Under the pieces are notes generated by a model. It saw only the letters and a list, made by a program, of their open reading frames with translations. It was not told the origin of the DNA and made no database searches. From positions 62,001 through 126,000 of the forward strand of contig NZ_VIYJ01000007.1 in the NCBI RefSeq assembly GCF_008087085.1: a stretch of 64,000 nucleotides of DNA, read 5' to 3'. The position numbers and the translations under genes are program-made. The DNA is from Nocardioides rubriscoriae (GTDB lineage Bacteria; Actinomycetota; Actinomycetes; Propionibacteriales; Nocardioidaceae). This document shows, one piece after another, positions 33,235 to 41,177 of the stretch. Each line of letters begins with the position of its first letter. The stretch's first letter is position 1.

Positions 33235-34122
33235 ATGGCAACGGGTCGCGGGGTCAGCATGGCCGAGCTCATCGGGAGCGGGCAGCGCTCGATCTCCTTC
33301 GAGTTCTTCCCTCCCAAGGACGAGGCCGGCGTCGAGCGCCTGTGGCGCGCGATCCAGGCCCTCGAGCCCTACCAACCGACCTTCGTGTCGGTGACCTACG
33401 GCGCCGGCGGCGCGACGCGCGACACGACCGTCGAGATCACCGGCCGGATCGCCCGCGAGACCACCCTGACGCCGGTCGCCCACCTCACCTGCGTCGGCCA
33501 CACCCGCGAGGAGCTCGAGAAGATCCTCGACACCTACGCCGAGGCCGGCGTCCACCACGTGATGGCGCTGCGCGGCGACCCGCCCGAGGGCCCCCGCGCC
33601 GCGTGGACCCCCACCGAGGGTGGTCTGACCTACGCCCTCGACCTCGTCGAGCTGGCCCGCTCGCGCGGCGACTTCCGCATCAGCGTCGCGGCCTTCCCCG
33701 AGGGTCACCCGAGCGCCGCGTCGCGCGACGCCGACGCCGACGTGCTGGTCGCCAAGGCCCGGGCCGGCGCCGAGTACGCCGTGACCCAGATGTTCTTCCG
33801 CGCCCAGGACTACTTCGACCTCGTCGACCGGGTCCGGGCCCGTGGCGTCGACATGCCGATCCTCCCGGGCATCATGCCGATCCTCAACCTCACCGCGATC
33901 CAGCGCCAGGGCGAGCTGATCGGCACCTCGGTGCCCGACGAGATCGTGGCGCGCATCTCGGCCCACGACGACCCGGCCGCCGTGCGCGCCGAGGGCATCG
34001 CCATCGCCGCCGAGCTCTGCGAGGAGCTGCTCGCCGGCGGTGCGCCGGGCCTGCACTTCTACACGCTCAACTACTCCAAGGCGACGCTGGAGATCTTCGA
34101 GCGGCTGCAGATCAGGGTCTGA
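33235..34122 (+). CDS. metF: Methylenetetrahydrofolate reductase
   Basis: 295 residues, the bacterial MetF length (no C-terminal SAM domain). Makes 5-methyl-THF for methionine synthesis with FAD. Seen: SFEFFPPKDEAGVERLW (Glu for catalysis), FVSVTYGAGGATRDTT, HLTCVGHTREEL, ALRGDPPEG with the FAD-binding Asp, and FFRAQDYF. C-terminal LHFYTLNYSKATLEIFERL is typical. Leaderless ATG at 33235; a later in-frame ATG (MAELIGSG) is possible. Same neighbour relation to the prenyl synthase gene as in mycobacteria. Confidence 0.95.
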   Translation: MATGRGVSMAELIGSGQRSISFEFFPPKDEAGVERLWRAIQALEPYQPTFVSVTYGAGGATRDTTVEITGRIARETTLTPVAHLTCVGHTREELEKILDTYAEAGVHHVMALRGDPPEGPRAAWTPTEGGLTYALDLVELARSRGDFRISVAAFPEGHPSAASRDADADVLVAKARAGAEYAVTQMFFRAQDYFDLVDRVRARGVDMPILPGIMPILNLTAIQRQGELIGTSVPDEIVARISAHDDPAAVRAEGIAIAAELCEELLAGGAPGLHFYTLNYSKATLEIFERLQIRV

Positions 34123-34149
34123 CGGGTCCCAGCGCCGGCGGCGCGGGGC

Positions 34150-34155
34150 TACGGT
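34150..34155 (+). promoter_or_regulatory. -10 box TACGGT, leaderless start for SIMPL gene
   Basis: TACGGT lies 6 bases before the ATG at 34162. Confidence 0.55.
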
Positions 34156-34161
34156 CGGACC

Positions 34162-34770
34162 ATGATCAACGTCCGCACCGTCACCACCACCGGCGTCGGC
34201 GCGGTGCCGGTCCCGCACGACGCCGCCGTGCTCGGCGTCGCCGCCGTCCACCGGGCCCCGACCCTCTCCGAGGCGCTCGCGGGCGCGGAGTCGGCGCGCG
34301 CCGCGCTCGTCGCGGTCGTGCGCGCGCGTGCCGCGGGGGCCACGGTCGCCACCCGGGGGCTGCACACGTGGCCCCAGCACGACGGCGACGGGCGGCCCGC
34401 CGGCTTCGAGGCGCGCCACGCCCTCGAGGTCCGCTGCGCCGGGCTCGAGGTCGCCGCGGCCGTGCTCCAGGGGCTGGCCGACGAGGTCGGCGACCAGCTC
34501 GCGGTCGACGACGTCGCCCTCGCCGCGACCCCGGGCGCCGACGACCTGGCCGGTGCCCGCGAGGCGGCGTACGCCGACGCCCACGCCCGCGCCGAGCACC
34601 TGGCCCGGCTCGCCGGCACGTCGCTGGGCTCGGTCGTCTCCGTGGTCGAGGGCTCGTCGGCGGGGGCGGCACCCGTCGCCCGTCAGGCGCTGGCCAAGGC
34701 CGACGTCGGCCTCGAGGGCGGCAGCGAGGACGTCGCCGCCACGGTGACCGTCACCTGGGAGATCGGCTGA
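34162..34770 (+). CDS. SIMPL domain protein (DUF541)
   Basis: 202 residues. The SIMPL fold shows in VTTTGVGAVPVPHDAAVLGVAAVHRAPTLSEAL (shown here only as a family cue), the repeated alternation of strands and Ala-rich helices, and the late DAHARAEHLARLAGTSLGSVVSV, which is the most conserved family segment. Known members are exported or cytosolic with unclear roles (oxidative stress, pore-like oligomers). No signal peptide is seen here, unusual for the family, so this is a cytosolic form. Single gene with its own promoter. Confidence 0.88.
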   Translation: MINVRTVTTTGVGAVPVPHDAAVLGVAAVHRAPTLSEALAGAESARAALVAVVRARAAGATVATRGLHTWPQHDGDGRPAGFEARHALEVRCAGLEVAAAVLQGLADEVGDQLAVDDVALAATPGADDLAGAREAAYADAHARAEHLARLAGTSLGSVVSVVEGSSAGAAPVARQALAKADVGLEGGSEDVAATVTVTWEIG

Positions 34771-34819
34771 CCCCGGCTGGGCCCGGTGAGACCCGGGGAC
34801 CCGGGGAGCCCGGCGCGGC

Positions 34820-36163
34820 TCAGGCCGGGCCGACGACGCCGGCGACCAGCGCCGCGCCCAGCCCGACGTAGGCCAGGCCCGAGCCGGGGGTGGCGTGCGC
34901 GCCGGCGGCGTACACGCCCGGCACCGGGGTGGTGGGGCCCAGGCGCTGCCGGACCGTCCCGCGGCCCTGCCACAGCACGCCGTAGGGCGAGCCGCCCCAC
35001 GCCTGCACGGTCTCGAGGGGGGTGCGGTCGACGCGGGCCACCACGCGGTCGCGCACGTCGAGGCCGGCGCGGGCGAGGACCTTGAGCATGTCCTCCGACA
35101 GCCGGCCGCGCCCGTGCAGCGTCCAGGCCGTGTGGCCGGGGGGTGCGGTGCCGCCGGGGCGCACCACGACCGTGGGGTCGCCGTGGACGACGGTCTCGTC
35201 GGTGAGCGCGAGGCCGCCGGCCTCGGTGGCGTCGGTGGCGTCGCCCTCGAGGCCGAGGTGGGTGATGACCGGGGGCAACGTGGGCATGGTGCGCTCGACG
35301 AGGGGCGCGAGCGTCGGCAGACGGCGCGGGTCGACCGCGCAGACCACGACGTCGGCGGCGACCTCACCCAGGGCGGTGCGCACCGCGACGGCCCGGCCGT
35401 CGCGCACCACCAGGTCGAGCACGGGGGAGTCGAGGATGACGGTGACCTCGCGGGTCGCGAGCCGGGCCTCGAGCAGGGCGCGCAGCCGGTGCATCCCGCC
35501 GGGCAGGGTCCAGGCGCCGAAGAGCTGCTCGAGGTGGGTCGCGACCCCGGCCCACGCCGGCACGTTGCGCAGGTCGTGGCCCTCGGCGACGAAGAGGTGC
35601 CCGGCGACGGCGGCCGGGCGGTCGTCGCGGAACGCGCGGCGCAGCGCCTTGTGGAGGGTGTCGCGGCTGTCGAGGATCGCGGCGACCTCGCGTGGCAGGT
35701 GGCCGGGGGTCCAGGGCTCCTCGAAGTAGTGGCGGCGCAGCACGTCCCACACGTCGGCGTACGGCGTCACGAAGTCGTCCCAGGCCTGCCCCAGGCCCTT
35801 GCCGAGCTCGTCGAAGGCCGCGGTCTGCGCGCGGCGCGACCCCGCCGGCAGCCGCAGCACGCTGCGGTCGACGAACCTGTGCTCGCGCACGATCTCGAGG
35901 GGGGTCAGCTCCTGGCCGGTCTCGACGCCGAGCTCGGCCTCCAGGGCGCGCCCGGTCTTGCGGAACAGGTCGCGCACCACCGCGGGCACGTGCAGCATCG
36001 ACGGGCCGGCGTCCCAGGTGAACCCCTGCGACTCGACCGCCGTGAGCGCGCCGCCGAGCCGGGTCCCGGCCTCGACCAGCGTGACGTCGTGGCCGAGCTT
36101 GGCCAGCCGGGCGGCCGACGCCATCCCGCCGTACCCACCGCCGACCACCACCACGCGCGCCAT
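34820..36163 (-). CDS. CrtI/phytoene desaturase-like FAD oxidoreductase
   Basis: 447 residues. N-terminal Rossmann loop VVVVGGGYGGMASAARLAKLG with the ADP-binding Glu in LVEAG; RLGGAL follows, the second FAD motif. The C-terminal FAD motif GVYAAGAHATPGSGLAYVGLGAALVAG is typical of carotenoid desaturases and related isomerases. Length is a little below CrtI (about 490-510). No phytoene synthase or cyclase gene is in the window, so the carotenoid role is open; other NAD(P)/FAD amine-oxidase-type functions are possible. Shares a 22-base divergent promoter gap with the next gene. Confidence 0.86.
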   Translation of the reverse strand: MARVVVVGGGYGGMASAARLAKLGHDVTLVEAGTRLGGALTAVESQGFTWDAGPSMLHVPAVVRDLFRKTGRALEAELGVETGQELTPLEIVREHRFVDRSVLRLPAGSRRAQTAAFDELGKGLGQAWDDFVTPYADVWDVLRRHYFEEPWTPGHLPREVAAILDSRDTLHKALRRAFRDDRPAAVAGHLFVAEGHDLRNVPAWAGVATHLEQLFGAWTLPGGMHRLRALLEARLATREVTVILDSPVLDLVVRDGRAVAVRTALGEVAADVVVCAVDPRRLPTLAPLVERTMPTLPPVITHLGLEGDATDATEAGGLALTDETVVHGDPTVVVRPGGTAPPGHTAWTLHGRGRLSEDMLKVLARAGLDVRDRVVARVDRTPLETVQAWGGSPYGVLWQGRGTVRQRLGPTTPVPGVYAAGAHATPGSGLAYVGLGAALVAGVVGPA

Positions 36164-36169
36164 GCGCGC

Positions 36170-36179
36170 ACCCTACGGT
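36170..36179. promoter_or_regulatory. Overlapping divergent -10 boxes sharing a TA step
   Basis: The 10-base string ACCCTACGGT contains TAGGGT on the minus strand (6 bases before the CrtI-like ATG) and TACGGT on the plus strand (6 bases before the P-loop GTG). The two boxes share bases 36174-36175, so only one polymerase can open DNA here at a time. Confidence 0.65.
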
Positions 36180-36185
36180 GAGGCC

Positions 36186-36710
36186 GTGGAGCAGGGTCGG
36201 GCACCGGGTGCGGGACAGGGTGCGGGACAGGGTGCGGGACGGGTCGTGCTGGTCTGCGGGATGCCGGGCGCCGGCAAGACCACGCTCGCGCGCCGGCTGG
36301 CCGAGGAGCGCGACGCCGTGCGGCTGTGCCCCGACGAGTGGTTGGTCGCGCTGGGCGTCGACCCGCACGACCCGCGGGCCCGCCGGGCCTTCGAGCGGCT
36401 GCAGTGGGCGCAGGGCCTCGACCTCGTGGCCCGTGGGCTGACGGTGGTGGTCGAGTTCGGGCTGTGGAGCCGCGTGGCGCGCCGCCGGATGCGCGACCAG
36501 GCGCGCGAGACAGGTGCCGCGGTGGAGCTGCGCGTGCTCGACGTACCGCTGGAGGAGCGGTGGCGCCGCGTCGAGCGCCGCAACGCGGAGCAGGGCGCCG
36601 TGGTGATCACCCGGGCCCAGCTCGAGTCGTTCGAGCGGTGGTGGCAGCCGGTCGACGCCGCCGAGCTCGCGTCGTACGACGACCCGCCGGCGGGACCGGG
36701 GGCGGGCTGA
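36186..36710 (+). CDS. P-loop ATPase/kinase, zeta-toxin/AAA_33-like
   Basis: 174 residues from a GTG. Walker A GMPGAGKTTLARRLA at about 26-40, preceded by a low-complexity GAGQGAGQGAGR stretch from a 12-base repeat. Then RLCPDEWLVALGVDP, a nucleoside-kinase-type substrate segment, VVVEFGLWSRVARRRMRDQA, and RVLDVPLEERWRRVERRN (LID-type arginines). This is the small kinase family that includes chloramphenicol phosphotransferase-like and AAA_33 proteins. No antitoxin gene is adjacent, so a metabolite or drug kinase is likelier than a toxin. Substrate unknown. Confidence 0.85.
   Translation: MEQGRAPGAGQGAGQGAGRVVLVCGMPGAGKTTLARRLAEERDAVRLCPDEWLVALGVDPHDPRARRAFERLQWAQGLDLVARGLTVVVEFGLWSRVARRRMRDQARETGAAVELRVLDVPLEERWRRVERRNAEQGAVVITRAQLESFERWWQPVDAAELASYDDPPAGPGAG
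36206..36241 (+). repeat. Three 12-base tandem units in P-loop gene
   Basis: GGGTGCGGGACA at 36206 and 36218, and GGGTGCGGGACG at 36230, in frame, encoding a Gly-Ala-Gly-Gln stretch just before the Walker A motif. Confidence 0.88.
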
Positions 36711-36725
36711 CCACCGCAGGTGGTC
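36709..36725. terminator. Short hairpin after P-loop gene
   Basis: GACCACC pairs with GGTGGTC over the loop GCA, beginning in the stop codon. The rest of the 211-base gap to the PAS gene holds only a loose 10-base inverted pair (GGCAGGTCGG at 36758, CCGACCTGCC at 36820) and no gene. Confidence 0.55.
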
Positions 36726-36921
36726 GACGTCGCACGCCGTCGGTCCGGAGAGGAACGGGCAGGTCGGACTCGTTGGTGTCGCAGGCACCGCGTCAGGGCC
36801 CGTGTGGCGCAGACCCGGCCCGACCTGCCTGTCGCGCTACGAGACGACGCCACCGGCCGGCGACGCGACCGCTGCGACCGGTCAGCACCAGCTCGTCGTC
36901 GACCGCCTCGAGCGGCGGTCC

Positions 36922-37848
36922 CTACGGCTTCACGACCTCGCGGAGGGTCTCCAGGGCGCGCCCCACGGCGTCGCGAGCGGCCTCGATCCGGGCCGCGCTC
37001 GAGGGTGACGCGTGCGTCAGCGCGCGGTCGAGGTCGAGCGCCGCCACGAACAGGTCCTGGAGCACCTCGGAGTGGACCGCGTCGACGATCCGCTCGCGCT
37101 CCTCGAGGCGCGCCAGGCGCTCGCTGCGCCGGATGTTGCAGACCGCGCCCTGCGGTCCGGGCTGGGTGTAGAGGTCGGTCACCGCGACCTCGACCCAGGT
37201 CCAGGTGTCGTCGGTGCGGACCCGGACCTCGCCGATCCGCTCGGTCCGGGACGGGTCGGGAACCAGCAGCTCGGCGAAGGCCCGGTGGTCCGCGGGGTGG
37301 ATCTGGTCGGCGAGGACCGCGCCCACGACCTCGTCGACCCGCCAGCCGAAGAGGCTCCCGACCGCCGGGCTGGCGTAGCTCACGACGTGCTGCTCGTCGA
37401 CCAGGACCGCGGCGTCGCTCGAGCGCTCCATCAGGTGCCGGACGGCGTCCCCGAGGTTGAGGGAGGCGCCGACGATGGCGACCAGCTCCCCGTCGCGGTA
37501 GACGCCGCTGTCGGTCACCAGCGCGTGCAGGACCTGGCCGTTGCGGTGCCGGACCGGGAACCCGCCGGACCACGCACGACCCTCCCGCAGCGCCATCATG
37601 ATCTCGTCGGCCGCCTGCCGGGAGACCTCCGGCACCGTCACCTCGGTGATGTCGCGCCCCACGGCGTCCGCGGCGGGCCAGCCGTACAGGTGCTCGGCAG
37701 CGTCGTTCCAGTACAGCACCGTCCCCTGGGTGTCGGTCGCGATCACGGCGTGCCCGAGCGCGTCGAGCAGCTCGTCCGTGGACGGGCTCAGGCGGCCTTC
37801 GTCGATCTGCACGGACCCAGTCTGCTCGCCCTCGCGCCGGGTGGTCAC
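36922..37848 (-). CDS. Double-PAS protein with kinase dimerisation helix but no ATPase domain
   Basis: 308 residues. PAS 1 about 22-130 (LLDALGHAVIATDTQGTVLYWN, YGWPAADAVGRDITEV) and PAS 2 about 135-250 (ERSSDAAVLVDEQHVVSYASP, GWRVDEVVGAVLADQIHP). The last ~60 residues look like a HisKA_3 dimerisation helix, ERERIVDAVHSEVLQDLFVAALDL, with a possible phospho-His, but the protein stops before any HATPase N-box. So it is either a truncated sensor kinase or an adaptor. No HATPase fragment is visible downstream. GTG start overlaps the stop of the ATP-grasp-like gene by four bases. Confidence 0.82.
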   Translation of the reverse strand: MTTRREGEQTGSVQIDEGRLSPSTDELLDALGHAVIATDTQGTVLYWNDAAEHLYGWPAADAVGRDITEVTVPEVSRQAADEIMMALREGRAWSGGFPVRHRNGQVLHALVTDSGVYRDGELVAIVGASLNLGDAVRHLMERSSDAAVLVDEQHVVSYASPAVGSLFGWRVDEVVGAVLADQIHPADHRAFAELLVPDPSRTERIGEVRVRTDDTWTWVEVAVTDLYTQPGPQGAVCNIRRSERLARLEERERIVDAVHSEVLQDLFVAALDLDRALTHASPSSAARIEAARDAVGRALETLREVVKP

Positions 37849-39293
37849 GGGGCCAAAGACCCGCGCCGGGACGGCACCACGGACGTACGCAGGTCGGGGG
37901 GGGCCTCGAGCGGGCCGAAGTCGACGTCGAGGACCTCGTCGAGGTGGGCGGCCAGGGCGACGTTGAGCGGCGCCAGCCGGTCGCCGGGGGCGAGCAGCGC
38001 GCAGGGGTCGAGCGTGGCGAAGAACCCGACGGGGGTGTCGGCGGCGACCAGGGTGGTGCCGGTGGTCTCGTCGTCGGCGCGCTCGAGGAGCCCGTCACGC
38101 AGCACGACGTCGTAGGAGAGGGTGCCGCTCGTGCCGAGGGAGACGCCCTGCCCGACCATCGACGGACGGCCGCTGCGTCGCGCGTCGACCAGGGGCAGCA
38201 GCGACTCGACGTCGTCGACGGTGAGGCCAGTGTCGAGACCGGCGACGAGGTGGTCCTGGAGCAGCATGAAGAGGGCCGGGTCGACGTGGGCGAGCGTGCT
38301 GATGCCCGCCGAGGCCCGGGTGTTGAGCTCGGTGGGGCGGAAGCCGTCGACGGTCAGGACGCCGTCGATGCCGAAGGCTCCGCGGTAGCCGTGGACCGCG
38401 GCGAGGTGGTCGCCGACGCGTCGGGCCGCGGTGCGCATCTCGTCGCGATCGGCGGCCGGAGGGTCCCACCAGGTCGACAGCCCGCCGAAGACGAACGACC
38501 GCGTCGTGGGCTCGCGCAGGATCGCCAGCTCGACGGGGCGGAACACCGCGGTGCCCGTGGGGAGCACGACGCCGTGGATCGAGCACGGCACGCCGTCGAG
38601 GAACGGCAGCACCCGGACCCGGTCGCAGCGCGGCGCGAAGAACGCGTACGCCGCCGCGCGGTCCTGCTCGTCGCCCACCCACCGCACGAAGTTGCCGCCG
38701 CCGTTGAGCCCGTCGCGCGCGTCACCGCTCCAGACCACGCCGAGGTCGTCGGGCCCGGAGAGAGCAGTGCTCGCGGCCTCGAGCGCGGCCGCGTCGACCT
38801 CGCACGTGAGGTAGGACGCGCGGCGGACCCCGGCGGCGTCCCAGATGGCGTCGGCGAGCATCTTGTCCTCGAGCGCCAGCCACGCCGCAGGGCGACCGCC
38901 GAGCACGGGGCGCCCCAGCACCGGCTCGTCGCTGGTCACGAACGGCGTCGCGCGCCACAGTGCCCGGCGCTCGGGGTCGAAGGCCTCCACGGCGGCCACG
39001 ACGTCGGCGGGCAGAGAGCGGGTGACCCGGTCGAGGACCCGGACCTCCTCGGTCATCGACGCCGTCGGCGGCAGCGCGACCTCGACGACCGTGCACTCGT
39101 CGGGACCCGGCAGCGGACCGGCGCCGGTGCCGGTCGAGAGCACCAGCACCGGGCAGCCCAGGTCGCGCAGCCGGGCGACCAGCGGCGTGAACCCGGCCAG
39201 GATGCCGGGCCCGAGCACCACCCGCCGGCCGGCGTAGAGCGCGCCCAGGCGCGCCACCACCGCGGCGCGGGTGTCGTCGTCGCTCAGGTCCAC
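37845..39293 (-). CDS. ATP-grasp-like ligase (preATP-grasp/PGM1-type), unknown product
   Basis: 482 residues from a GTG. The N-terminal ~90 residues look like a preATP-grasp Rossmann domain (GRRVVLGPGILAGFTPLVARL). The middle has LEDKMLADAIWDAAGVR, the usual lead-in to the ATP-grasp B domain. GAFGIDGVLTVDGFRPTELNTRASAGIS has the D/E...N metal-binding pattern of ATP-grasp ligases. Family members join a carboxylate to an amine through an acyl phosphate; the PGM1 group makes peptide bonds. Substrates are unknown. Third gene of the overlapping minus-strand unit. Confidence 0.72.
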   Translation of the reverse strand: MDLSDDDTRAAVVARLGALYAGRRVVLGPGILAGFTPLVARLRDLGCPVLVLSTGTGAGPLPGPDECTVVEVALPPTASMTEEVRVLDRVTRSLPADVVAAVEAFDPERRALWRATPFVTSDEPVLGRPVLGGRPAAWLALEDKMLADAIWDAAGVRRASYLTCEVDAAALEAASTALSGPDDLGVVWSGDARDGLNGGGNFVRWVGDEQDRAAAYAFFAPRCDRVRVLPFLDGVPCSIHGVVLPTGTAVFRPVELAILREPTTRSFVFGGLSTWWDPPAADRDEMRTAARRVGDHLAAVHGYRGAFGIDGVLTVDGFRPTELNTRASAGISTLAHVDPALFMLLQDHLVAGLDTGLTVDDVESLLPLVDARRSGRPSMVGQGVSLGTSGTLSYDVVLRDGLLERADDETTGTTLVAADTPVGFFATLDPCALLAPGDRLAPLNVALAAHLDEVLDVDFGPLEAPPDLRTSVVPSRRGSLAP

Positions 39294-39916
39294 GGGGGCG
39301 CCCCCGGTGTCGCGCGGGCGGCGTCGACGGGGGTGCGGTCACGGCGTGAGCGGCGGATGCGCAAGCGCCGCCAGCCGCGGCGTACGAGCCTGAGGGCGAA
39401 CCACAGCACGACCAGGCCGACCAGCAGCAGGACGCCCGCGACCGACGCGGCCGCGACCGGGTGGCTGATCGCGAACGCGACCACGCCGAGCACCAGGAGG
39501 TCCTCGACCACGCTCGCGGTGATGTTGGTGACGGGCTCGGGGGAGGAGTTGACCGCCAGGCGGCCACCGGCCTTGACCAGGTGGGAGGCCAGGGCGGTGC
39601 CACCGCCCACCGCGGCGCCGACGGCCTGGTGGAGCGAGTCGGCGTCGCCGGCGATCAGCACGCCGACCACCGCCCCGGCGGTCGGCCTGGTCACGGTGGA
39701 GATGGCGTCCCAGGTCGGGTCGACGTAGGGGACCTTGTCGGCGACGAACTCGATCGCGTACATGAACGCGGCCGCCGCGAGCACCTCCCAGCGGCCCAGC
39801 ACCTCGGGCACGTCGGCCGCCCCGAGGCGCTCGCCGATGCCGAGGACCAGCACCACGAGGTAGGCGTTGACCCCGCTGGCCCACCCGCTGGAGAACGCCA
39901 GCGCGAGTGACTCCAC
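39284..39916 (-). CDS. DUF4126 membrane protein
   Basis: 210 residues from the GTG at 39916, 6 bases after the YbaK stop, with GGTGGAG inside the YbaK end as RBS. Four or more hydrophobic helices; the DUF4126 core is ASGVNAYLVVLVLGIGERLG, then PTAGAVVGVLIAGDADSLHQ, VGGGTALASHLVKAGGRLAVNSSPEPVTN and a C-terminal basic tail (RRGWRRLRIRRSRRDR). Function of the family is unknown. Its end overlaps the next gene by ten bases, which implies coupled translation. Confidence 0.85.
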   Translation of the reverse strand: MESLALAFSSGWASGVNAYLVVLVLGIGERLGAADVPEVLGRWEVLAAAAFMYAIEFVADKVPYVDPTWDAISTVTRPTAGAVVGVLIAGDADSLHQAVGAAVGGGTALASHLVKAGGRLAVNSSPEPVTNITASVVEDLLVLGVVAFAISHPVAAASVAGVLLLVGLVVLWFALRLVRRGWRRLRIRRSRRDRTPVDAARATPGAPPWT

Positions 39917-39921
39917 GACCG

Positions 39922-40395
39922 CTACTCCACCGCGACGACGGTGGCGCCGGTGAGCCGGGCGAGCTCGTCGTACGTCGTGGAGAACACCGCCGCGGGGTGA
40001 CCCGCCGCGGCCCAGACCACCGGGTGCTGCTCGAGCCACGGGTCGAGGTAGGTCGGTAGGGGTGCGGGGTGCCCGATCGGGGACACCCCGCCGATCACCT
40101 GGCCGGTGTGCTCGCGGACGAAGTCCGGCGAGGCCCGCTTGAGCCGCTGCACCCCGATCGTCGCCGCGACCTTCGCCGTGTCGACACGGTGGGCCCCCGA
40201 CGTCAGCACGAGCACCGGTGAGCCGCCGGCGTCGAAGACCAGGCTGTTGGCGATCGCGCCGGGCTCGCAGCCCAGCGCGGCGGCGGCGAGGGCGGCGGTG
40301 TGGACCGAGTCGGGCAGAATGACGATTTCGCCGGTCCCGCCGAGGCGTAGGTGCTCGGCCCGGAAGCGGGCCACCATCGGGTGCTCACTCGACAT
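39922..40395 (-). CDS. YbaK/EbsC-type aminoacyl-tRNA deacylase
   Basis: 157 residues. YbaK fold motifs: AIANSLVFDAGGSPVLVLTSGAHRVD (the conserved KS/NSL-x-F strand) and GQVIGGVSPIGHPAPLPTYLD (the GGVxPxGH loop that shapes the pocket). In most members a Lys precedes the SL strand (K45 in YbaK) and is important for Cys-tRNA(Pro) hydrolysis; here that place reads AIANSLVF without Lys, so specificity is likely different or activity reduced. First gene of the four-gene minus-strand operon. Confidence 0.88.
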   Translation of the reverse strand: MSSEHPMVARFRAEHLRLGGTGEIVILPDSVHTAALAAAALGCEPGAIANSLVFDAGGSPVLVLTSGAHRVDTAKVAATIGVQRLKRASPDFVREHTGQVIGGVSPIGHPAPLPTYLDPWLEQHPVVWAAAGHPAAVFSTTYDELARLTGATVVAVE

Positions 40396-40401
40396 GCCCC
40401 G

Positions 40402-40407
40402 ACACTA
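40402..40407 (-). promoter_or_regulatory. -10 box TAGTGT, leaderless start for the YbaK operon
   Basis: On the minus strand TAGTGT lies 6 bases before the ATG at 40395; the only promoter-like box seen for the four genes that follow. Confidence 0.55.
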
Positions 40408-40451
40408 AGGGGCCAGGCGGCATCACGACGATCGAGGAAGTGGGTGGGACC

Positions 40452-40901
40452 GTGACCGAGGCCCTGACGCTGCACGCGCCGCGACCGGTCGTGGTCATCC
40501 GCGTCGTGCAGCTGGTGTGGGCGATGGTCGTGCTGGCCGCGGCGATCACGGTGCTGGCCGTGGTGCTCGACGACGAGATCCTGCGCTCGACGGCGTCGGT
40601 GGTGTCGGCCGACGACACCCGCGTGCCGCCGTCGTTCACCCCCGTCGTGATCGTGCTCGACGTCGTCGTCACCAGCCTGGTCCTCGTGCTCCTGGCCTTC
40701 TTCCGCGGCGGTCACAACTGGGCGCGGCACTGCCTGGCGGCGACCCTGGTGCTGCTGGCCGTCGCCACGGCGGCGATGCTGCGCACCGGCCCGCCGGTCG
40801 CGTTCGTGCCGCCGGTGGTGGTGTGGCTCGGTCTCGACGCGCTGGTCGTGGTGCTGCTCTACCGGCCCGGCACGACCGCGTACGTCACGCCCGTGGCCTG
40901 A
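40452..40901 (+). CDS. Small four-helix membrane protein, unknown function
   Basis: 149 residues from the GTG at 40452 (VTEALTLHAPRPVVV); a GTG at 40440 would add four. Four hydrophobic helices: VVQLVWAMVVLAAAITVLAVVL, FTPVVIVLDVVVTSLVLVLL, CLAATLVLLAVATAAML and VVVWLGLDALVVVLLY (each a single helix). Charged segments between helices are short. The pattern is that of unannotated actinobacterial membrane proteins. Nothing in the context gives a function. Confidence 0.7.
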   Translation: MTEALTLHAPRPVVVIRVVQLVWAMVVLAAAITVLAVVLDDEILRSTASVVSADDTRVPPSFTPVVIVLDVVVTSLVLVLLAFFRGGHNWARHCLAATLVLLAVATAAMLRTGPPVAFVPPVVVWLGLDALVVVLLYRPGTTAYVTPVA

Positions 40902-40951
40902 GCGTTCTGGGCCCGGCGGGGCTGCGTGCTCGCCCTGGGCGGGTCGGCTGC

Positions 40952-41056
40952 GGTGGTCTCGGCGCGCCTGTCGCCGGCTCGTCCCTCGCCCGCGACGCTT
41001 GCTCGACCTGCGAGTGCTGCGGCACACCGCTCGTTCCTCGCGATGTGCCTGCACTC
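40952..41056. repeat. Copy 2 (inverted) of the ~100-base intergenic element
   Basis: Starts GGTGGTCTCG and carries GCGCGCCTGTCGC, CGTCCCTCG, GCTCGACCTG and CCGCTCGTTCCTCGCG in the same order as the reverse complement of 6825-6928, with clear divergence. Hairpin potential is partly lost. It ends at the promoter of the DUF6504 gene. Confidence 0.75.
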
Positions 41057-41084
41057 TTGACTTGTCGGTGGTCGGTTGTAGCGT
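41057..41084 (+). promoter_or_regulatory. Promoter of the DUF6504-HEPN genes
   Basis: -35 TTGACT (41057-41062) and -10 TAGCGT (41079-41084), 16 bases apart. The LexA box starts ten bases past the -10, so it would cover the transcription start. Confidence 0.7.
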
Positions 41085-41093
41085 TCTCCTCGT

Positions 41094-41109
41094 TCGAACA
41101 GATGTTCGA
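41094..41109. promoter_or_regulatory. LexA (SOS) box, perfect palindrome
   Basis: TCGAACAGATGTTCGA has the actinobacterial SOS consensus TCGAAC-N4-GTTCGA without mismatch. It covers the expected start point of the DUF6504-HEPN transcript, 69 bases before the ATG. Confidence 0.9.
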
Positions 41110-41177
41110 CACGTCCGGCGGGGTCGACCTCGACCCCCGGCCCCGCCGGGCTCCGCACCAGGTGGAGGAGTCCGACG

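Noticed and set aside
34820..36163. Carotenoid biosynthesis cluster
   Set aside because: A CrtI-like gene and a prenyl synthase are near each other, but phytoene synthase, cyclase and other carotenoid genes are missing, so a cluster cannot be claimed.
36186..36710. Zeta toxin of a toxin-antitoxin pair
   Set aside because: Walker A and general fold fit, but no small antitoxin gene is adjacent on either side and the divergent partner is a flavoprotein.
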